From Hydractinia symbiolongicarpus (lineage: Eukaryota; Cnidaria; Hydrozoa; Anthoathecata; Hydractiniidae): DNA of 64,000 nucleotides. A program made the translations under genes and the position numbers. Location of the stretch: assembly GCF_029227915.1 (NCBI RefSeq), contig NC_079878.1, forward strand, positions 31,523,501-31,587,500, in the 5' to 3' direction. Below are positions 1 to 11,000 of the stretch, one piece after another. Under the pieces are notes generated by a model. It was not told where the DNA came from. It was given only the letters and a program-made list of their open reading frames with translations, and did no database searches. The stretch's first letter is position 1; the number at the start of each line of letters is the position of its first letter.

Positions 1-2
1 CC

Positions 3-527
3 TATCTTGTTCTTAGTTCTCAGGCCTCGGCACGCTCCTCCATCCTTGGTAATGATTCAAGTGCTCTGACCGCCCAAAGAGTTTTTATGAATAACCTTGA
101 AGACATTGTTAACCGTAGGGTTGATATTCAGGAGGACATTAAACGTTATCAGGATACGTTAAACTACGCTTCAAGTAAGGTTGATTATTTGGTTGGACAA
201 GGTATTTATATGTTACCTAGTGACATGAATCTCAGAATTAAGACAGGGGTGGTAGGTTACAACAACAAGATTTTGATATCGGGTGAAGATCTTACCATTG
301 GTATCAATCGAAAGGTCAATGTTACCGAATCGCATAAGATAACTAAAAAGAAGCCTGTAACACCCGATCATCCTGATAAACACATCACCGTACACCACGT
401 GGATACTACAGATAAACACATTACTGCACCTTACCACAAAGATACTCCTCCTACACACGAAGATGAGAAGATCGCTCTTGTGATTGTTATGACAACAGGT
501 TATTTCATATGGTATTTGTTTAGATAA
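3..527 (+). CDS. Unrecognised protein, C-terminal part: coiled coil plus C-terminal membrane anchor (5' end off the window)
   Basis: I do not recognise the family. The frame is open from base 3 without a stop, and the first Met is at base 87. The 28 codons upstream look protein-like (Ser/Ala-rich, no stop), so this is probably the end of a longer protein; a short 146-residue product starting at 87 is the alternative. Numbering from Met 87: hydrophobic residues at 4, 7, 14, 18, 21, 25, 28, 32 and 35 follow the 3-4 spacing of a coiled coil (only Arg11 breaks it). Residues 40-80 are a mixed segment. Residues 83-89 are basic (HKITKKK). Residues 90-125 form a Pro/His/Thr/Asp/Lys-rich linker in which DKHIT occurs twice (97-101, 109-113). 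Residues 129-145 are hydrophobic (IALVIVMTTGYFIWYLF) with one Arg after them, the layout of a tail-anchored membrane protein. No introns are visible. No catalytic motif is visible. The satellite array begins about 500 bp downstream. Confidence 0.55.
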   Translation, partial: YLVLSSQASARSSILGNDSSALTAQRVFMNNLEDIVNRRVDIQEDIKRYQDTLNYASSKVDYLVGQGIYMLPSDMNLRIKTGVVGYNNKILISGEDLTIGINRKVNVTESHKITKKKPVTPDHPDKHITVHHVDTTDKHITAPYHKDTPPTHEDEKIALVIVMTTGYFIWYLFR

Positions 528-531
528 AGAA

Positions 532-539
532 TGACGTCA
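532..539. promoter_or_regulatory. CRE-type octamer
   Basis: The sequence is a perfect TGACGTCA palindrome, the consensus site for CREB/ATF bZIP factors. It lies 5 bp after the stop codon of the partial gene. Half sites TGACGT recur at 897-902 and 972-977. A single octamer can arise by chance, and its position behind a gene rather than in front of one gives no functional support. Confidence 0.2.
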
Positions 540-545
540 ATTAAA
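540..545 (+). terminator. Candidate poly(A) signal (ATTAAA)
   Basis: ATTAAA, the commonest variant of the eukaryotic AATAAA signal, starts 13 bp after the stop codon of the gene ending at 527. It could direct 3'-end formation of that transcript. The hexamer is short and the region is AT-rich, so chance occurrence is quite possible. Confidence 0.3.
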
Positions 546-657
546 TGTCAATCAAGCCAGAATAACAATAGAGAAACAATGCATTCCTTACATACCAAAT
601 ATCCTTAGCAACGGCTACTTTCGTTTTAACTTTTTTCTTATGTAAACAACTTTCTGG

Positions 658-694
658 TATGTAAAATATGTAAAATATGTAAAATATGTAAAAT
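658..694. repeat. Microsatellite, 9-bp unit TATGTAAAA, about 4.1 copies
   Basis: Four perfect copies of TATGTAAAA stand in tandem, followed by one more base. The unit also creates a Phe-Tyr-Ile repeat in a reverse-strand open frame (541-735), which I regard as spurious. The tract is likely length-polymorphic through replication slippage. Confidence 0.9.
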
Positions 695-802
695 CCTATT
701 GTTATAAGCGTTTGATTGACAGATGGCATTACCACACTGGCTAGAGGACATTATAGACACACATAACACATAACACTATAATTTATAGGACACGACAGAT
801 GA

Positions 803-867
803 GGGTGGGTAGGGACCCATGGGACGGGGAGGGGGCCCGGGGGACACGGCTGGGGAAGGGGTTTTGG
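803..867 (+). other. G-run tract with G-quadruplex potential
   Basis: GGG runs at 803-805, 807-809, 812-814 and 821-823 are separated by loops of 1, 2 and 6 bases, which fits the standard rule for an intramolecular G-quadruplex. Further G runs follow at 826-829, 831-835, 839-843, 852-855 and 858-861, so several alternative structures are possible. The local base composition differs sharply from the AT-rich flanks. It lies about 165 bp before the satellite edge. Folding is inferred from sequence only. Confidence 0.6.
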
Positions 868-900
868 ACAGATATTATAGAGCATGCCCGCTTATTTGAC

Positions 901-916
901 GTAAAGTGGTAAAGTG
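901..916. repeat. 8-bp perfect tandem duplication (GTAAAGTG x2)
   Basis: GTAAAGTG is repeated exactly at 901-908 and 909-916. This may be a small slippage duplication. A target-site duplication is unlikely because nothing lies between the two copies. Confidence 0.7.
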
Positions 917-1104
917 CACATGGATTTTATCGACTCTTCTATCGTTGATTTAACGGGGATGATCCATAATTTGACGTGGGATAGGAAACTGCTAAGGGGG
1001 TCTGTCCTAACATTGGTATTTTCCTATCTCTCCGAGTCCGGGATTTACGGGAAATCGCGGGTTTTCGTTTGCCGGCGATTAAACTTCTTTTATTCAGCGT
1101 CTCA

Positions 1105-1126
1105 TCAAAAATGAAAACATTTTTGA
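1105..1126. other. Dyad (9-bp inverted repeat, 4-bp spacer) present in most monomers; first example
   Basis: TCAAAAATG (1105-1113) and CATTTTTGA (1118-1126) are perfect reverse complements around AAAA, so the element can form a short hairpin or serve as a dimer-binding site. It recurs once per monomer through most of the array. In subfamilies with CATTTTTAAAA, CATCCAAAATG or CATGAAAAATGAAAGC the arms are shortened. The element overlaps A- and T-tracts, so intrinsic bending is another possible role. Confidence 0.6.
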
Positions 1127-1231
1127 AAACTACAAGTCTCATACGTTTTAGTGGTGAAAAAATAATTTAAAAAATCGTTCGGGAAATGCGTTTACTCCCT
1201 GGGTATTTTTTTTGTATACTTTTGACTATAC

Positions 1232-1264
1232 GGGCCAAGTCCGGGATTTACGGGAAATTGCGGG
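1232..1264 (+). other. Four helically spaced GGG triplets in the monomer; first complete example
   Basis: GGG at 1232, 1243, 1252 and 1262 (start to start 11, 9 and 10 bp) gives loops of 8, 6 and 7 bases. The spacing is close to one helical turn, placing the triplets on one face of the duplex. A G-quadruplex is possible, but one loop exceeds the usual 7-base limit. Most monomers keep all four triplets. Subfamilies with CGAGCC instead of CGGGCC lose the first. Confidence 0.5.
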
Positions 1265-3209
1265 TTTTCGTTTTCCGGCGATTAAACATCTTTTATTCAG
1301 CGTCTCATCAAAAATGAAAACATTTTTGAAACTACAAGTCTCATGCGTTTTAGTGGTGAAAAAATAATTTAAAAAATCGTTCGGGAAATGAGTTTACTTC
1401 CTGGGTACTTTCTTTGTATACTTTTGACTATACGAGCCGAGTCCGGGATTTACGGGAAATCGCGGGTTTTCGTTTGCCGGCGATTAAACATCTTTTATTC
1501 AGCGTCTCATCAAAAATGAAAACATTTTTAAAAACTACAAGTCTCATGCGTTTTAGTGGTGAAAAGATAATTTAAAAAATCGTTCTGGAAATGAGTTTAC
1601 TCCCTGCGTATTTTCTTTGTATACTTTTGACTATACGGGCCGAGTCCGGGATTTACGGGAATTCGCGGGTTTTCGTTTGCCGGCGATTAAACTTCTTTTA
1701 TTCAGCGTCTCATCAAAAATGAAAACATTTTTGAAAACTACAAGTCTCGTGCGTTTTAGTGGTGAAAAGATAATTTAAACAATCGTTCTGGAGATGAGTT
1801 TACTCGCAGGGTAATTTCTTTGTATACTTTTGACTATACGGGCCGAGTCCGGGAGTTACGTGAAATCGCGGGTTTTCGTTTGCCGGCGATTAAACTTCTT
1901 TTATTCAGCGTCTCATCAAAAATGAAAATATTTTTGAAAACTACAAGTCTCATACGTTTTAGTGGTGAAAAAATAATTTAAAAAATCGTTCGGGAAATGA
2001 GTTTACTCCCTGGGTATTTTCTTTGTATACTTTTGACTATACGGGCCGAGTCCGGGATTTACGGGAAATCGCGGGGTTTCGTTTGCCGGCGATTAAACTT
2101 CTTTTATTCCGCATCTCATCAAAAATGAAAACATTTTTGAAAACTACAAGTCTCATGCGTTTTAGTGGTGAAAAGATAATTTTAAAAAATCGTTCTGGAA
2201 ATGAGTTTACTCCCTGGGTACTTTCTTTGTATACATTCGACTATACCGGCCAAGCCTGGGATTTACGGGAAATCGCGGGTTTTCGTTTGCCGGCGATTAA
2301 ACCTCTTTCATCAAGCGTCTCATCAAAAATGAAAACATTTTTAAAAACTACAAGTCTCATGCGTTTTAGTGGTGAAAAAATAACTTAAAAAATCCTTCGG
2401 GAAATGAATTTACTTCCTGAGTACTTTCTTTGAATACTTTGTACTATACGGGCCGAGTCCGGGATTTACGGGAAATCGCGGGTTTCCGTTTGCCGGCGAT
2501 TAAACTTCTTTTATTCAGCGTCTCATCAAAAATGAAAACATTTTTTGAATACTACAAGTCTCATGCGTTTTAGTGGTGAAAAAATAATTTAAAGAATCGT
2601 TCGGGAAATGAGTTTACTCCCTGGGTACTTTCTTTGTATACTTCTGGCTATACGGGCAGTGTCCGGGATTTACGGGAATTCGCGGGTTTTCGTTTGCCGG
2701 CGATTAAACTTCTTTTATTCAGCGTCTCATCAAAAATGAAAACATTTTTGAAAACTACAAGTCTCATGCGTTTTAGTGCTGAAACAATAACTTAAAAAAA
2801 CGTTCGGGAAATGCGTTTACTCCCTGGGTACTTTCTTTGTATACATTCGACTATACGGGCCAAGCCGGGATTTACGTGAAATCGCGGGTTTTCGTTTGCC
2901 GGAGAATAAACCTCTCTCATTAAGCGTCTCATCAAAAATGAAAACATTTTTGAAAACTACAAGTCTCATGCGTTTTAGTGGTGAAAAGATAATTTTAAAA
3001 AATCGTTCTGGAAATGAGTTTACTCCCTGGGTACTTTCTTTGTATACATTCGACTATACGGGCCAAGCCTGGGATTTACGGGAAATAGCGGGTTTTCGTT
3101 TGCCGGCGATTAAACCTCTTTCATCAAGCGTCTCATCAAAAATGAAAACATTTTTAAAAACTACAAGTCTCATGCGTTTTAGTGGTGAAAAAATAATTTA
3201 AAAAATCGT

Positions 3210-6200
3210 TCGGGAAATGAGTTTACTCCCTGGGTACTTTCTTTGTATACTTTTGACTATACGGGCCGAGTCCGGGATTTACGGGAAATCGCGGGTTTTC
3301 GTTTGCTGGCGATTAAACTTCTTTTATTCCGCGTCTCATCAAAAATGAAAACATTTTTGAAAACTACAAGTCTCATGTGTTTTAGTGGTAAAAAGATAAT
3401 TTAAAAAATCGTTCTGGAAATGAGTTTACTCACAGGGTAATTTCTTCGTATATATTCGACTATACGGGCCAAGCCCGGGATTTACGGGAAATCGCGGGTT
3501 TTCGTTTGCCGGCGATTAAACTTCTTTTATTCAGCGTCTCATCAAAAATGAAAACATTTTTGAAAACTACAAGTCTCATGCGTTTTTGTTGTGAAAAAAT
3601 AATTTAAAAAATCGTTCGAGAAATGAGTTTACTCCCTGGGTACTTTCTTTGTATACTTTTGACTATACGGGCCGAGTCCGGGATTTACAGGAAATCGTGG
3701 GTTTTCGTTTGCTGTCGATTAAACTTCTTTTATTCCGCGTCTCATCAAAAATGAAAACATTTTTGAAAACTAAAAGTCTCATGCGTTTTAGTGGTGAGAA
3801 GATAATTTAAAAAATCGTTCTGTAAATGAGTTTACTCACAGGGTAATTTCTTCGTATGTATTCGACTATACGGGCCAAGTCCGGGATTTACGGGAATGCG
3901 CGGGTTTTCGTTTGCTTCGATTAAACTTCTTTTATTCAGCGTCTCATCAAAAATGAAAACATTTTTGAAAACTACAAGTCTCATGCGTTTTTGTTGTGAA
4001 AAAATAATTTAAAAAATCGTTCGGGATTTGAGATTACTCCCTGGGTACTTTCTTTGTATACTTTTGGCTATACGAGCCGAGTCCGGGATTTACGGGAATT
4101 CGCGGGTTATCGTTTGCCGGCGATTAAACTTCTTTTATTCAGCGTCTCATCAAAAATGAAAACATTTTTGAAAACTACAAGTCTCATGCGTTTTAGTGGT
4201 GAAAAGATAATTTAAAAAATCGTTCTGGAAATGAGTTTACTCACAGGGTACTTTCTTTGTATATACTCGACTATACGGGCCAAGCACAGGATTTACGGAA
4301 AATCGCGGGTTTTCGTTTTCCGGCGATTAAACATCTTTTATTCAGCGTCTCATCAAAAATGAAAACATTTTTGAAAACTGCAAGTCTCATGCGTTTTAGT
4401 GGTGAAAAGATAATTTTAAAAAATCGTTCTGGAAATGAGTTTACTCCCTGGGTACTTTCTTTGTATACTTTTGGCTATACGAGCCGAGTCCGGGATTTAC
4501 GGGAATTCGCAGGTTATCGTTTGCCGGCGATTAAACTTCTTTTATTCAGCGTCTCATCAAAAATGAAAACATTTTTGAAAACTACAAGTCTCATGCGTTT
4601 TAGTGGTGAAAAGATAATTTAAAAAATCGTTCTGGAAATGAGTTTACTCACAGGGTACTTTCTTTGTATATACTCGACTATACGGGCCAAGCACGGGATT
4701 TACGGAAAATCGCGGGTTTTCGTTTTCCGGCGATTAAACATCTTTTATTCAGCGTCTCATCAAAAATGAAAACATTTTTAAAAACTGCAAGTCTCATGCG
4801 TTTTAGTGGTGAAAAGATAATTTTAAAAAATCGTTCTGGAAATGAGTTTACTCCCTGGGTACTTTCTTTGTATACTTTTGGCTATACGGGCCGAGTCCGG
4901 GATTTACGGGAATGCGCGGGTTTTCGTTTGCGGGCGATTAAACTTCTTTTATTCAGCGTCTCATCAAAAATGAAAACATTTTTGAAAACTACAAGTCTCA
5001 TGCGTTTTTGTTGTGAAAAAATAATTGAAAAAATCGTTCGGGATTTGAGATTACTCCCTGGGTACTTTCTTTGTATACATTCGACTATACGGGCCAAGCC
5101 TGGGATTTACGGGAAATTGCGGGTTTTCGTTTACCGGCGATTAAACCTCTTTCATTAAGCGTCTCATCAAAAATGAAAACATTTTTAAAAACTACAAGTC
5201 TCATGCGTTTTAGTGGTGAAAAGATAATTTTAAAAAATCGTTCTGGAAATGAGTTTACTCCCTGGGTACTTTCTTTGTATACATTCGACTATACGGGCCA
5301 AGCCTGGGATTTACGGGAAATAGCGGGTTTTCGTTTGCCGGCGATTAAACCTCTTTCATCAAGAGTCTCATCAAAAATGAAAACATTTTTAAAAACTACA
5401 AGTCTCATGCGTTTTAGTGGTGAAAAAATAACTTAAAAAATCGTTTGGGAAATGAATTTACTTCCTGAGTACTTTCTTTGTATACTTTGTACTATACGGG
5501 CCGAGTCCGGGATTTACGGGAAATCGCGGGTTTTCGTTTGCCGGCGATTAAACCTCTTTTATTCAGCGTCTCATCAAAAATGAAAACATTTTTGAAAACT
5601 ACAAGTCTCATGCGTTTTAGTGGTGAAAAAATAATTTAAAAAATCGTTCGGGAACTGAGTTTACTCCCTGGGTACTTTCTTTGTATACTTTTGACTATAC
5701 GGGCCGAGTCCGGAATTTACGGGAAATCGCGGGTTTTCGTTTGCTGGCGATTAAACTTCTTTTATTCCGCGTCTCATCAAAAATGAAAACATTTTTGAAA
5801 ACTACAAGTCTCATGTGTTTTAGTGGTGAAAAGATAATTTAAAAAATCGTTCTGGAAATGAGTTTACTCACAGGGTAATTTCTTCGTATATATTCGACTA
5901 TACGGGCCAAGCCCGGGATTTACGGGAAATCGCGGGTTTTCGTTTGCCGGCGATTAAACTTCTTTTATTCAGCGTCTCATCAAAAATGAAAACATTTTTG
6001 AAAACTACAAGTCTCATGCGTTTTTGTTGTGAAAAAATAATTTAAAAAATCGTTCGAGAAATGAGTTTACTCCCTGGGTACTTTCTTTGTATACTTTTGA
6101 CTATACGGGCCGAGTCCGGGATTTACGGGAAATCGCGGGTTTTCGTTTGCTGGCGATTAAACTTCTTTTATTCCGCGTCTCATCAAAAATGAAAACATTT

Positions 6201-8090
6201 TTGAAAACTACAAGTCTCATGCGTTTTAGTGGTGAAAAGATAATTTAAAAAATCGTTCTGTAAATGAGTTTACTCACAGGGTAATTTCTTCGTATGTATT
6301 CGACTATACGGGCCAAGTCCGGGATTTACGGGAATGCGCGGGTTTTCGTTTGCCGGCGATTAAACTTCTTTTATTCAGCGTCTCATCAAAAATGAAAACA
6401 TTTTTGAAAACTACAAGTCTCATGCGTTTTTGTTGTGAAAAAATAATTTAAAAAATCGTTCGGGATTTCAGATTACTCCCTGGGTACTTTCTTTGTATAC
6501 TTTTGGCTATACGAGCCGAGTCCGGGATTTACGGGAATTCGCGGGTTATCGTTTGCCGGCGATTAAACTTCTTTTATTCAGCGTCTCATCAAAAATGAAA
6601 ACATTTTTGAAAACTACAAGTCTCATGCGTTTTAGTGGTGAAAAGATAATTTAAAAAATCGTTCTGGAAATGAGTTTACTCACAGGGTACTTTCTTTGTA
6701 TATACTCGACTATACGGGCCAAGCACGGGATTTACGGAAAATCGCGGGTTTTCGTTTTCCGGCGATTAAACATCTTTTATTCAGCGTCTCATCAAAAATG
6801 AAAACATTTTTGAAAACTGCAAGTCTCATGCGTTTTAGTGGTGAAAAGATAATTTTAAAAAATCGTTCTGGAAATGAGTTTACTCCCTGGGTACTTTCTT
6901 TGTATACTCTTGGCTATACGAGCCGAGTCCGGGATTTACGGGAATTCGCAGGTTATCGTTTGCCGGCGATTAAACTTCTTTTATTCAGCGTCTCATCAAA
7001 AATGAAAACATTTTTGAAAACTACAAGTCTCATGCGTTTTAGTGGTGAAAAGATAATTTAAAAAATCGTTCTGGAAATGAGTTTACTCACAGGGTACTTT
7101 CTTTGTATATACTCGACTATACGGGCCAAGCACGGGATTTACGGAAAATCGCGGGTTTTCGTTTTCCGGCGATTAAACATCTCTTATTCAGCGTCTCATC
7201 AAAAATGAAAACATTTTTGAAAACTGCAAGTCTCATGCGTTTTAGTGGTGAAAAGATAATTTTAAAAAATCGTTCTGGAAATGAGTTTACTCCCTGGGTA
7301 CTTTCTTTGTATACTTTTGGCTATACGGGCCGAGTCCGGGATTTACGGGAATGCGCGGGTTTTCGTTTGCGGGCGATTAAACTTCTTTTATTCAGCGTCT
7401 CATCAAAAATGAAAACATTTTTGAAAACTAAAAGTCTCATGCGTTTTTGTTGTGAAAAAATAATTGAAAAAATCGTTCGGGATTTGAGATTACTCCCTGG
7501 GTACTTTCTTTGTATACATTCGACTATACGGGCCAAGCCTGGGATTTACGGGAAATCGCGGGTTTTCGTTTACCGGCGATTAAACCTCTTTCATTAAGCG
7601 TCTCATCAAAAATGAAAACATTTTTAAAAACTACAAGTCTCATGCGTTTTAGTGGTGAAAAAATAACTTAAAAAATCGTTCGGGAAATGAATTTACTTCC
7701 TGAGTACTTTTTTTGTATACTTTGTACTATACGGGCCGAGTCCGGGATTTACGTGAAATCGCGGGTTTTCGTTTGCCGGAGATTAAACCTCTCTCATTAA
7801 GCGTCTCATCAAAAATGAAAACATTTTTGAAAACTACAAGTCTCATGCGTTTTAGTGGTGAAAAGATAATTTTAAAAAATCGTTCTGGAAATGAGTTTAC
7901 TCCCTGGGTACTTTCTTTGTATACATTCGACTATACGGGCCAAGCCTGGGATTTACGGAAAATAGCGGGTTTTCGTTTGCCGGAGATTAAACCTCTTTCA
8001 TCAAGCGTCTCATCAAAAATGAAAACATTTTTAAAAAATTACAAGTCTCATGCGTTTTAGTGGTGAAAAAATAATTTAAAAAATCGTTCG
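3210..8090 (+). repeat. Higher-order repeat of about 2,440 bp (12 monomers), two adjacent copies
   Basis: Diagnostic monomers recur at a shift of 2439-2440 bp. The TATACTCGAC...CCAAGCAC type at 4257 and 4664 reappears at 6696 and 7103, and the rare GGAACTGAG variant at 5651 reappears at 8091. Copy 1 covers roughly 3.2-5.65 kb and copy 2 roughly 5.65-8.09 kb. Copies differ by scattered single bases, for example ACAAG versus AAAAG near 7431. Inside each copy two neighbouring monomer pairs are themselves duplicates at a 407-bp shift. Confidence 0.75.
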
Positions 8091-11000
8091 GGAACTGAGT
8101 TTACTCCCTGGGTACTTTCTTTGTATACTTTTGACTATACGGGCCGAGTCCGGGATTTACGGGAAATCGCGGGTTTTCGTTTGCTGGCGATTAAACTTCT
8201 TTTATTCCGCGTCTCATCAAAAATGAAAACATTTTTGAAAACTACAAGTCTCATGTGTTTTAGTGGTGAAAAGATAATTTAAAAAATCGTTCTGGAAATG
8301 AGTTTACTCACAGGGTAATTTCTTCGTATATATTCGACTATACGGGCCAAGCCCGGTATTTACGGGAAATCGCGGGTTTTCGTTTGCCGGCGATTAAACT
8401 TCTTTTATTCAGCGTCTCATCAAAAATGAAAACATTTTTGAAAACTACAAGTCTCATGCGTTTTTGTTGTGAAAAAATAATTTAAAAAATCGTTCGAGAA
8501 ATGAGTTTACTCCCTGGGTACTTTCTTTGTATACTTTTGACTATACGGGCCGAGTCCGGGATTTACGGGAAATCGCGGGTTTTCGTTTGCTGGCGATTAA
8601 ACTTCTTTTATTCCGCGTCTCATCAAAAATGAAAACATTTTTGAAAACTACAAGTCTCATGCGTTTTAGTGGTGAAAAGATAATTTAAAAAATCGTTCTG
8701 TAAATGAGTTTACTCACAGGGTAATTTCTTCGTATGTATTCGACTATACGGGCCAAGTCCGGGATTTACGGGAATGCGCGGGTTTTCGTTTGCCGGCGAT
8801 TAAACTTCTTTTATTCAGCGTCTCATCAAAAATGAAAACATTTTTGAAAACTACAAGTCTCATGCGTTTTTGTTGTGAAAAAATAATTTAAAAAATCGTT
8901 CGGGATTTGAGATTACTCCCTGGGTACTTTCTTTGTATACTTTTGGCTATACGAGCCGAGTCCGGGATTTACGGGAATTCGCGGGTTATCGTTTGCCGGC
9001 GATTAAACTTCTTTTATTCAGCGTCTCATCAAAAATGAAAACATTTTTGAAAACTACAAGTCTCATGCGTTTTAGTGGTGAAAAAATAATTTAAAAAATC
9101 GTTCGGGAAATGAGTTTACTCCCTGGGTATTTTCTTTGTATACTTTTGACTATACGAGCCGAGTCTGGCATTTACGGGAAATCGCGGGTTTTCGTTTGCC
9201 GGCGATTAAACTTCTTTTATTCCGCGTCTTATCAAAAATGAAAACATTTTTGAAAACTACAAGTCTCATGCGTTTTAGTGGTGAAAAGATAATTTAAAAA
9301 ATCGTTCTGGAAATGAGTTTACTCACAGGGTACTTTCTTTGTATATACTCGACTATACGGGCCAAGCACGGGATTTACGGAAAATCGCGGGTTTTCGTTT
9401 TCCGGCGATTAAACATCTTTTATTCAGCGTCTCATCAAAAATGAAAACATTTTTGAAAACTGCAAGTCTCATGCGTTTTAGTGGTGAAAAGATAATTTTA
9501 AAAAATCGTTCTGGAAATGAGTTTACTCCCTGGGTACTTTCTTTGTATACTTTTGGCTATACGGGCCGAGTCCGGGATTTACGGGAATGCGCGGGTTTTC
9601 GTTTGCGGGCGATTAAACTTCTTTTATTCAGCGTCTCATCAAAAATGAAAACATTTTTGAAAACTACAAGTCTCATGCATTTTTGTTGTGAAAAAATAAT
9701 TTAAAAAATCGTTCGGGATTTGAGATTACTCCCTGGGTACTTTCTTTGTATACATTCGACTATACCGGCCAAGCCTGGGATTTACGGGAAATCGCGGGTT
9801 TTCGTTTGCCGGCGATTAAACCTCTTTCATTAAGCGTCTCATCAAAAATGAAAACATTTTTAAAAACTACAAGTCTCATGCGTTTTAGTGGTGAAAAGAT
9901 AATTTAAAAAATCGTTCTGGAAATGAGTTTACTCACAGGGTACTTTCTTTGTATATACTCGACTATACGGGCTAAGCACGGGATTTACGGAAAATCGCCG
10001 GTTTTCGTTTTCCGGCGATTAAACATCTTTTATTCAGCGTCTCATCAAAAATGAAAACATTTTTGAAAACTACAAGTGTCATGCGTTTTAGTGGTGAAAA
10101 AATAATTTAAAAAATCGTTCGGGAAATGAGTTTACTCCCTGGGTACTTTCTTTGTATACTTTTGACTATACGGGCCGAGTCCGGGATTTACGGGAAATCG
10201 CGGGTTTTCGTTTGCTGGCGATTAAACTTCTTTTATTCCGGGTCTCATCAAAAATGAAAACATTTTTGAAAACTACAAGTCTCATGCGTTTTAGTGGTGA
10301 AAAGATAATTTAAAAAATCGTTCTGGAAATGAGTTTACTCACAGGGTAATTTCTTCGTATATACTCGACTATACGGGCCAAGCCCGGGATTTACGGGAAA
10401 TCGCGGGTTTTCGTTTGCCGGCGATTAAACTTCTTTTATTCAGCGTCTCATCAAAAATGAAAACATTTTTGAAAACTACAAGTGTCATGCGTTTTAGTGG
10501 TGAAAAAATAATTTAAAAAATCGTTCGGGAAATGAGTTTACTCCCTGGATGCTTTCTTTGTATACTTTTGGCTATACAGGTCGAGTCCGGGATTTACGGG
10601 AATGCGCGGGTTTTCGTTTGCCGGCGATTAAACTTCTTTTATTCAGCGTCTCATCAAAAATGAAAACATTTTTGAAAACTACAAGTCTCATCCGTTTTTG
10701 TTGTGAAAAAATAATTTAAAAAATCGTTCGGGATTTGAGATTACTCACTGGGTACTTTCTTTGTATACTTTTGGCTATGCGAGCCGAGTCCGGGATTTAC
10801 GGGAATTCGCGGGTTATCGTTTGCCGGCGATTAAACTTCTTTTATTCAGCGTCTCATCAAAAATGAAAACATTTTTGAAAACTACAAGTCTCATGCGTTT
10901 TAGTGGTGAAAAAATAATTTAAAAAATCGTTCGGGAAATGAGTTTACTCCCTGGGTATTTTCTTTGTATACTTTTGACTATACGGGCCGAGTCCGGGATT

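Larger units (their letters stand above)
528..1031. other. Non-coding spacer between the partial gene and the satellite
   Basis: No convincing gene lies here on either strand. It contains a 9-bp microsatellite (658-694), a CACATAA repeat of about 2.4 copies (760-776), an imperfectly centred 13-bp palindrome built from CTATAA and TTATAG arms (776-788), a G-run tract (803-867) and a perfect 8-bp tandem duplication (901-916). Bases 917-1014 look like single-copy sequence. Bases 1015-1031 may be a degraded remnant of a satellite monomer: GGTATTTTC at 1015-1023 matches the monomer, but about 15 bp that should follow are missing before similarity resumes. Confidence 0.6.
1032..3200 (+). repeat. Left-edge satellite monomers, heterogeneous and decayed
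   Basis: The first ten or so monomers carry many private changes not copied elsewhere: a one-base loss in the A-rich run after 1320, a CGCAGGGTAATTTC variant near 1805, GGGAGTTACGTG near 1851, a GAAAATATTTTTG variant near 1923 and GGGGTTTCG near 2073. They also show no clear block period. This is the usual appearance of the edge of a satellite, where homogenisation by unequal exchange is weakest. One monomer near 2645 belongs to the GGCAGTGTCC subfamily, which is otherwise seen only beyond 47 kb. Confidence 0.75.

Noticed and set aside
213-735. Minus-strand open frames at 213-458 and 541-735
   Set aside because: The first is the shadow of the plus-strand partial gene. The second owes its Phe-Tyr-Ile repeats to the 9-bp microsatellite and has no other support.
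803-823. Telomere-like repeat in GGGTGGGTAGGG
   Set aside because: The G runs have unequal spacers and do not form a repeated telomere unit; no telomere repeat was seen anywhere in the window.
901-916. Target-site duplication of an inserted element
   Set aside because: The two 8-bp copies are directly adjacent with nothing between them and no terminal inverted repeats nearby.
914-1114. Plus-strand open frame across the satellite edge
   Set aside because: It begins in unique sequence and runs into the first monomer, ending at a stop typical of that monomer frame; no domain or coding signal.
1140-1200. tRNA-like or SINE origin (TAGTGGT followed by GTTCG about 25 bp later resembles RNA polymerase III A and B boxes)
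   Set aside because: Neither box matches its consensus over its full length, and no cloverleaf or flanking stem is visible; probably chance.
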